Assembly (NCBI GenBank): GCA_037501455.1
Contig: CM074858.1
Span: 75,428,501 to 75,492,500, forward strand
Origin: Lantana camara
Lineage: Eukaryota; Streptophyta; Magnoliopsida; Lamiales; Verbenaceae
Direction of reading: 5' to 3'
Length of the DNA: 64,000 nucleotides
The notes beneath the pieces were generated by a model. It did no database searches. It was not told the origin of the DNA and was given only the letters and a program-made list of their open reading frames with translations. A program made the position numbers and the translations under genes. Positions within the stretch are counted from its first letter, which is position 1. Every line of letters begins with the position of its first letter. This document shows, one piece after another, positions 57,734 through 64,000 of the stretch.

Positions 57734-58510
57734 TGATAGGAATCAGGATGATGTGAATTATCCAAATGATGATATGATCACAACTCAAGATAAACCAAGT
57801 TATGTTGGACCTATCACAAGGTCACGGTCCAAAAGAATGCAAGAAGAAGTTCAATCTCTTTTGATCCAAATAACTCAAGATTAGCTCCAAGAAGACAAGT
57901 ATTCAGCTGGACCCAATCCACCTTGTTTCAATGTCTTAGTGATAGAATTTTAAGCCCAAATTGTGTTAAGTTTATTGTAATTTGGCCCTGAACTATTATA
58001 TTATACTTTGGGCCATCTTTTTATTTATTTTGAATGCATTTAGATTAGGTTAAGCCCATTTTATTCAGCCTACAAGAAAAGTGACGGGATTAGCTTGTCT
58101 CTTTGAATTCTGAATTGTCTCTTAGAATTCCCATGCATGCATCTTTATATTCCAGCCTTGTAGTTCGAAATATTCAGTCAAAAAATGAATGAATTGTGAT
58201 TCAAGTGAGTTATACTCACAAGTTCTTAGTTGAACGACATCGGGGTTTCAAACCTCCACCGGATAATATCATTTCCCGACTCATTATAGTCGACGGGGTG
58301 CATTACTTATCAAATCTGATAGTGTTGGTTCCTTGCTCATTATAGCAAACGGGTCACACTCCTATAATTCAAATCTGATAGTGTTGGTTCCTTGCTCATT
58401 ATAGCAAACGGGTCACACTCCTCTATTTTAACCTTGAAGTGGACGATCGAAAATCAAGAACTCCAAGTATTGGTATAGGGTTTCACGGCAAGTACGTGGA
58501 GTTCGTATCA
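57734..58510 (+). repeat. Element G right LTR
   Basis: Same length and termini as the left LTR; one substitution seen (near 56826 against 58270). Confidence 0.9.
57747..57884 (+). pseudogene. Pol C-terminal tail relic in G's right LTR
   Basis: The frame reads NDDMITTQ then GPITRSRSKRMQEEVQSLL and ends at TAG (57882-57884). A GP(I/L/M)TRSR(A/S)K tail of this kind is familiar as the end of gypsy polyproteins that run into the 3' LTR. The rest of the polyprotein is absent. The same stretch is in the left LTR (56303-56440). Confidence 0.6.
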
Positions 58511-58524
58511 TGCGGGGTGTTACA

Positions 58525-58540
58525 ACCTTCCCCCCTTAAG
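58525..58540 (-). other. Polypurine tract of element H
   Basis: TCTTAAGGGGGGAAGG on the minus strand, next to TGTAACACC. Confidence 0.85.
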
Positions 58541-58541
58541 A

Positions 58542-58560
58542 GAACCTGGTCCCCAGGTTC
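58542..58560 (-). other. Pre-PPT hairpin of element H
   Basis: GAACCTG-GGGAC-CAGGTTC on the minus strand: 7-bp stem with one G-C to A-T exchange relative to A. Confidence 0.8.
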
Positions 58561-58848
58561 CACTGCTGAGCTGGAAAAGCTTTGAGTGATAGTGTCTTAA
58601 CCCTTCTCGAGGAGTTGAGTAAAACTTAGCCTCCGTTGTGAAGTTTACTATCATTGTCTTTGCTGAACCTTTCTCGCAATGTCTCATTGCCATTGGAATC
58701 CATTCGAGTACTGGACCGTTGCTTTCATCAAGTTGTTCATCATTCCCATAAGACGAATAGTTGTCACTGCACTCGACTTCGATGGCGTCGTAAACTCATC
58801 ACTGCAGATCGTTGCCAGGACAACGCGTAACTCAAACACAACAAACAA

Positions 58849-59249
58849 GAGAGAATCCCATCTCCCGGCACAAGAGGTGAGAGAACCCCGTCTCTCGAGC
58901 ACAGATTTGAGAGAACCCCGTCTCTCAAGCACAGAATTGAGAGAACCCCGTCTCTCAAGCACAGAATTGAGAGAACCCCGTCTCTCAAGCACAGAATTGA
59001 GAGAACCCCGTCTCTCGGCCTAAGTCGGACAGATTCCAACATCTCCCAACATTCTAGTTTGAGAAAATCCAACATTTCTCAAACCCCTAAATTCAAGAGA
59101 ATCCAGCATCTCCTGAATACCTAAGTACAAGAGAATCCAACATCTCTTGTGCAGAAAGCTTAGAAAGAATCCAACATCTTTCTATCACATAAATAGAGAG
59201 AATCCCACATCTCTCTAACACGTTAATAGAGGGAACCTAAGGTCTCTCT
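58849..59249 (-). repeat. Hairpin array of element H
   Basis: About fourteen units in two zones. 58849-59017 is nearly uniform GAGAGA-acccc-TCTCTC with AAGCACAGAATT linkers; 59018-59249 is diverse (TTTGAGAAA..TTTCTCAAA, CAAGAGA..TCTCTTG, AGAAAGA..TCTTTCT, AGAGAGA..TCTCTCT). The diverse zone follows the same unit order as B's array. Confidence 0.88.
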
Positions 59250-59336
59250 TACACATAAATCCACTGATCAGTTATTCATACATACACACATCATAGTAAC
59301 ACTTGGCGAAATGTATGCGATGCATGTTTGGTGTAC

Positions 59337-59418
59337 CTTATACAACTGATATCGGTGTCCCTTGAGTATAGATTCAATGCTCACGCCTCAACTCAAGGGG
59401 GATATCGCGATGGAATCC
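59337..59418 (-). ncRNA. 82-nt exon-like segment with long inverted repeat (H copy)
   Basis: On the minus strand bounded by ATTGCAG and GTACACC. Arms GATATCCCCCTTGAGT and ACTCAAGGGACACCGATATC pair better than in B (the CTTGAGT arm is fully complementary). Same length as the B copy. Typing as ncRNA is tentative. Confidence 0.4.
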
Positions 59419-60833
59419 CTGCAATACAAGGTTACAGTATGTATGTATGTTATATGCGAGGTTAGTGAGCAATCAAGGGAGTTTTTAAATCACATAGACA
59501 TGCTTAATCCACATAAACACGTAATTATTCATTTCAGCAATAGTTCACCAAAAATAGATATTTCAGGTTATCAGTGCTAGATCAGATATCCAAGTTATCA
59601 TAATTAAAATAGAAATAGTCATCACCCACATCAAGCAAAACGAGGTACGAGTATTTAAACGATGCATGTATGCAAATGCCATGAATGTTTGGCGTACCGT
59701 TAACCGAAGCGTAACAATCTTTACAAGAAAGTCGAGATGAAGCAGTAAGAGTTGATTAAGCCGGTAATGATGCAACCCTCGTCATCTGAACTTCTTTGTC
59801 TTGAGTCTTTTCATAAAGTGGTAACTCAGCAAAGCTCGTTTATCACCAAACCCCTTACTAGACCGTAATCCTTGCTCAACTAGAATCATCCTCAGTTTCT
59901 CCCAAGAATTCTCATTTATGTGTTAAATCTTAGTCTGCTCATCTTCAAGGAGTTGTCCATGATTCATTTGTCAATTAGATATTTACCTCAGAGTTTCGTT
60001 GGATGATCGTGGTGCTAAGTACTTCCCAAAGCAATCCATGGTATATAATTCTAAAACTTGAATAAAGTCTTTCAGCATCTAAGTGTTATATTCCCGCATC
60101 AACAATGTCTTCCATCTCATCTTAGAGAAACACCCAAAGAGCTAACAACCAATCTTGTCTTGTCGTTCGTTAACTCCAAATAGCACCAAAACCTTCAACA
60201 CTCACCGATGGTTTGTAGCTCGTTGCTTAAGTAACATGGTTACCTATCCACATCCCTTGAACTTGATCGGATCGTATTTGATCGGATTCCTCTACATTAA
60301 CTCGTTTCCATCAACAAGGTGACTACTTCCAAATAAACGAATCATCAAGGTGAAAATTCATCAAACTCCATCTTTCAATTGACTTTAAGATAGTAAGTCA
60401 ACATAGCAAATCTCAGTCCTTCAACTCTGAACCTTTTCATGACCATTGATCTTGGTAAAGAATCCTTTCATCTTCGAATTATGGCGTGTTTCCGTTGTAG
60501 TACCAACAGGTAGTGTTGACGGAGGGAAATCTTAGTGTTGACTCATAGGGTACCCTGAAATTCGAACACTAAATTCAATGCATGGGAGTTAAAGTGCAAA
60601 TGAAATGTAACACGTATATAACGTAAATGCAACAATTAGTTGTAATTTATAAAGCACATAAAATGTGATATTGCATAATCGAAGTCATAATGTGCACACA
60701 ATCATATAATCTCGGAACAATTCATGCCGAAGGGTCAAAATATCAAGTCAAACAAGTGCAATGCGCAGTTATTCCTATGCCGTACGACCTAGACAGACTC
60801 TAACACGACTCAAGAGCTCGGTTTTGCAACCTA
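59419..60833 (-). other. Element H interior with intron-like blocks, no recognised gene
   Basis: On the minus strand it holds an acceptor-like CGAATTTCAG near 60555, about 850 bp of decayed exon-like sequence, and GGTTAACG|GTACG with CATTCATGGCATTTGCATAC (donor near 59697). No frame above 70 codons is recognisable. Confidence 0.5.
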
Positions 60834-60835
60834 GA

Positions 60836-60848
60836 GCTCTGATACCAC
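60836..60848 (-). other. Primer-binding site of element H
   Basis: TGGTATCAGAGCT on the minus strand, seven bases inside the 5' LTR. Confidence 0.9.
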
Positions 60849-60855
60849 TTAAGGA

Positions 60856-63800
60856 TGTAACACCCCAAACGGAGGATGCCACATCCCCCGCACTAGGACC
60901 CCGACCCGGTCATGAAATAATAGTCCATGCCCGAATCCGAATCATAGCGAACGGGTGACCAACTCACACACTAGGCTAGGCGGATCTAACTTGACAAACT
61001 CAGAGTGCGGAAGCAATTAAAACGAACAACAATAGATAGTGGAAGCATTTAAAACAAAACATACAAAGCAGGTGACGGGTTCAACTAGCATAGATACCTA
61101 ATCCCGAATATCATTTCAGAATCCAATATAATATCAGCATAAGTATCATCAATATCTAATGACATCCAAATTCTAGCTTACGAACCCCACATGGGCTTAA
61201 GTCTAAGTAGAGCATACAACATAACCTTCGAGTCCGAAACATAGATACAAAACATAATTAAAGTATGCGACAAATGCATCCTAATACCAACTAGACCGAC
61301 AAGTGGGACTCAGGAGACTCACTTCCGCCTAGCTCAAGCCAAAAGGAAACCTGCAAACTAAAAGATAAAATGAGGTGTCAGTCAACTGACTGAGTGAGGG
61401 GGCTAACGCACACCCACAATATATATATAAAGAGCACATCACATATCAAAAGGGTGAACTCATGAACCGGAGATAGGTGTTGCATACCAAAGCGTTTCAA
61501 AGCAAAACCCAAATATATATATATATACTTAGAAAACATTTTCAGAAACTCTATTCCGATTCATGATTCCCATAACATATCATACCATATGCTCGGCGAG
61601 TACGAGCTTCCAACCTCAACTCCTCATATCATAACAAAACAGAAATAACATACCAACCTCAACTCCGGGTGATGGTAGGGTTGCGCGACCCTAACCATCC
61701 ATAATAAAACCGTCTAAAATAGACTCGACCTCAAGGGGTAGCGAACCCACAAGAGTCCTCCCCGGCCTTAGCCGAAGGCTCAAGATATCACGCCTCCTCC
61801 ATCACCCTAAAGTCGCCAATGATATCTCAAATGGAACTACGCAATGGATAAATGCCCCGACGGCCCTAACCGTCCCGGGGGTACCCACTCCCGCAGCTCC
61901 TCGGAACGCAATGGATAAATGCCCCGTCGGCCTTAACCGTCCCGGGGGTACCCATTCCTGCAGTTCCTAGGATCCATAACATAATAGAACAGGATAGAAC
62001 AGATACCATATAACATGGCCAACTCGCTAAAGAAACATAACACAATCGATTATTCCAAAAGGCTCACATATACCTCCATAATAGTTTTCCAAAACCAAAG
62101 GTGGTCCATAAGATCATACCCATATCATATCCAACACATACTAAATCATAAGTATAAGATATACTCGCATGCGGGGATTAAAAACAGCACATTAAGGCCA
62201 TAGGTCAATAACTATACAAAATCCTAAACCTCACCTCGTGAAAGTAGAGTCTGCGAGTGTGAAGGGCCAAACACTCTAAACCTCTGGCCCACCGGCACCA
62301 CCAAACTCTGTGACAAGACATACAGAAGCCCAGACTTAGACTCTATATGAACCAAACAAGACGCACGGCGTTGCTCAACATGATCGTGGTTATGCATAAG
62401 TGTTCATGTTGTGCTTGGATAAGGTGTCGTGCTCATTCAAGGCATATCAATGCTCAATAAGGTCATATTTACAAGCAACCGACATGCAATTCCATATCAA
62501 AAGATGCAAGATCAATTTAGGAAATCAATGTATTCACAAAATGCATATTAAATCATCCAATGTCACAGGGTTCAATTATAATGTTAGAATTAAGCATCAA
62601 GTTCATATACACGACATAAATACATGATCAAAGACGATAAAGAGTATTCGGACAAGTTAAGAGAATTGAATAAGAATTATATAATGCCAAGTAAGTTCAA
62701 ATTTTAATTCAATAAGAAACTTTTACATCTCAAGACATGATTTGTACAAGTTAAGTACCTTATGATACATGCATACATATATCCATAATTATAAATTTTC
62801 CAAAATAACATTTCGGCACATTCCTTATAGTTTACACAAGAGTCATACACACAAGTAGAAACATGTTCATTCACGTACCTATTCCTTGAAAACAAATTAT
62901 AAAACAATTCAATCATCTAAGCAAGTTATAATAGCTTACAAATTGATATAAATTTGAATCCAAATTTCATACAGTTTAATATATATATACAAGTTACATC
63001 AGTTTAACAATTCAACAATGCATTTAAAGATAATTAGATCATGCAGTTTCATTGTTAGACTCATCCCAATTATTTACATTCTTATTAACCACTCATGAAT
63101 CGAGCACAAAACAACTTAAGGACACCATTATTTAAAATATTTCATACAATATTTGGGAATATCCAAAACGAAGTCCTTTCTAAAATTCCTAAACCAATTT
63201 ACATTTATCAGTATATACATATGCATAAAATTAAAATTATATACCAATCAAATACAAGAAAATGAAAGAAGGGAATGGGGCTTACGACAACAGCAACATT
63301 CGGATTGCTCAAAGTTATTTCTCCATTAACAAGAACAAAATTAACAAACTAATCTACTAAATCCCACATGCCACGTAAATAATCTAATCTGACCCATAAT
63401 ATGCCGAAACAACATTTACTCTTACCGTTCAAGCCCTCAATTTACAGTTTCGCGCTTAGCTAAATTCTAGTCCAGATTATAATTACAAACTAACCACACA
63501 ACTTAATTAATCCAAGTAAGAACGAGGGTTCTGAAATTCGGTTAACCAACAACCAAGACTATAGCTTACAATTCTTCAACAAATTTTACAATTGGTAAAA
63601 TTATCCTAAGAGCACAGAAATTAAAATACACAAATAAGAAGGTTAGGCTCACGTTTCTGGAAACAAGGAAAAGAGAATTTCTGTAATGACGACGAAACAG
63701 GAGCTGGCAGAACCGATTTGGGGTTGCCGGATCTGAACCCTATTGCGGTGGTGGTCAAGCGTCGGACTCGTGCCCGGATCTGTGAGAACACCGCGGTTGT

Positions 63801-64000
63801 CGTCGCGACCAAGGGACGGGCACTGGAGTTACTGCGCTCTGCGGCCTCTCTTTTGGTTGAAGCAGAGGTGAGGGAGAGAGAAGAAGATTGAGGGTGGTGG
63901 TTGGTCGGCGGCGTCTCTGGTTCTAAAGCCGAGAGGCGGTCGTTGCTCGCCGGACTTGTGGCCAAGATGAATGGCAGAGAAAGGAAAGGGTGGTGTTGTG
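60856..64000 (-). repeat. Element H 5' LTR, cut by the window end
   Basis: On the plus strand it starts TGTAACACCCC; at least 3,145 bp. It contains a 67-bp tandem duplication (61841-61974) and a GC-rich end (63650-64000) analogous to the GC-rich zone of B's LTR. There is AGAAAC|GTGAGC, a possible donor, near 63650. The minus frame 63621-63965 (114 codons, Ser/Thr/Pro/Arg-rich) lies in that GC-rich zone and is not supported as a gene. Confidence 0.85.
61841..61974 (-). repeat. 67-bp tandem duplication in H LTR
   Basis: Two units starting GCAATGGATAAATGCCCCG at 61841 and 61908, differing at about ten positions. Confidence 0.88.

Larger units (their letters stand above)
56290..58510 (+). mobile_element. 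Element G: small non-autonomous gypsy-like element
   Basis: 2,221 bp: two 777-bp LTRs (56290-57066, 57734-58510) with one difference seen, around a 667-bp interior. The primer site TTTGGTATCTAGAGC lies directly after the left LTR and the tract AAGAAGGGGAGAA directly before the right one. The interior is dominated by A-rich runs (57160-57355, 57541-57600). Flanks do not form a TSD (CCTAC against TGCGG), and they belong to different LTRs (K and H). The LTR holds a relic of the pol C-terminus, so G derives from a gypsy element whose pol overlapped its 3' LTR. Confidence 0.88.
58511..64000 (-). mobile_element. Element H: LARD-like element, truncated at both ends
   Basis: On the minus strand: 5' LTR from beyond 64000 to 60856, primer site, 2,331-bp interior (58525-60855), and only 14 bp of 3' LTR (58511-58524, TGTAACACCCCGCA on the minus strand) before element G. 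The interior shares with B the intron-like blocks, the 82-nt exon-like segment and the hairpin array, in the same order. No gag or pol is recognised. Confidence 0.82.

Noticed and set aside
43092..60856. K and H LTRs as the two LTRs of one element
   Set aside because: Both run on the minus strand, but they are only loosely alike (about 70% by eye over the outer ~150 bp), too far for one element with younger nesting inside.
63621..63965. 114-codon minus-strand frame rich in Ser, Thr, Pro and Arg
   Set aside because: It lies in the GC-rich zone of H's LTR, analogous to B's LTR zone that has similar chance frames on both strands.

Overview
This is an intergenic stretch of a plant nuclear genome, most likely a eudicot. 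I find no host gene, rRNA, tRNA or CRISPR array. Almost all of it is nested LTR retrotransposons. Primer-binding sites match plant initiator tRNA-Met (TGGTATCAGAGC), LTRs run TG...CA, and target-site duplications (TSDs) are 5 bp. The only recognisable coding is Ty3/gypsy gag (6922-7710, minus), an integrase/C-terminal pol fragment of Tekay/Del chromovirus type (41120-42361, minus), and a wrecked gag-pol (32732-35455, plus). The species cannot be told from the sequence.

Layout. 1-3701: decayed internal region of a plus-strand element. 3702-12898: a TRIM (208-bp LTRs, 75-bp interior) split by element A (3837-12537, minus), a young gag-only element with 2,689-bp LTRs and TSD GGGAG. 12920-22449: element B (plus), a non-coding LARD-like element with TSD CCACC. 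22450-29478: a pile of LTR fragments. 29479-43091: element E (plus), with a decayed gag-pol and chimeric LTRs; its right LTR is broken by a 5'-truncated autonomous element D (37405-42305, minus) and by LTR fragment K (43092 on). K is broken by element F (43678-56242, minus, TSD GTTTT), whose right LTR holds a Ty1/copia-type solo LTR (51658-53601). G (56290-58510) is a 2.2-kb non-autonomous element with nearly identical LTRs but mismatched flanks. H (58511-64000, minus) runs off the window.

The elements look like members of one superfamily with very long LTRs (2.7-3.8 kb) and short, mostly non-coding interiors. F has the same LTR family as pol-bearing D, so D-like copies probably supply enzymes for F-like copies.

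The most interesting signal is shared architecture that coding does not explain: (1) a covarying hairpin with loop GRGGAC directly before the polypurine tract in seven elements; (2) arrays of short hairpins (GAGAGA..TCTCTC type) just upstream of it in A, B, C, F and H, with compensatory stem changes between B and H; (3) an 82-nt exon-like segment with a long inverted repeat in B and H, flanked by AG and GT; (4) conserved intron-like borders (CG|GTAC, LTR-borne AG|GTAAGT, and AG|G just before the gag ATG); (5) family-specific palindrome arrays inside the LTRs; (6) a covarying stem near the LTR 3' end. All of this was read by eye; no search or folding was run.
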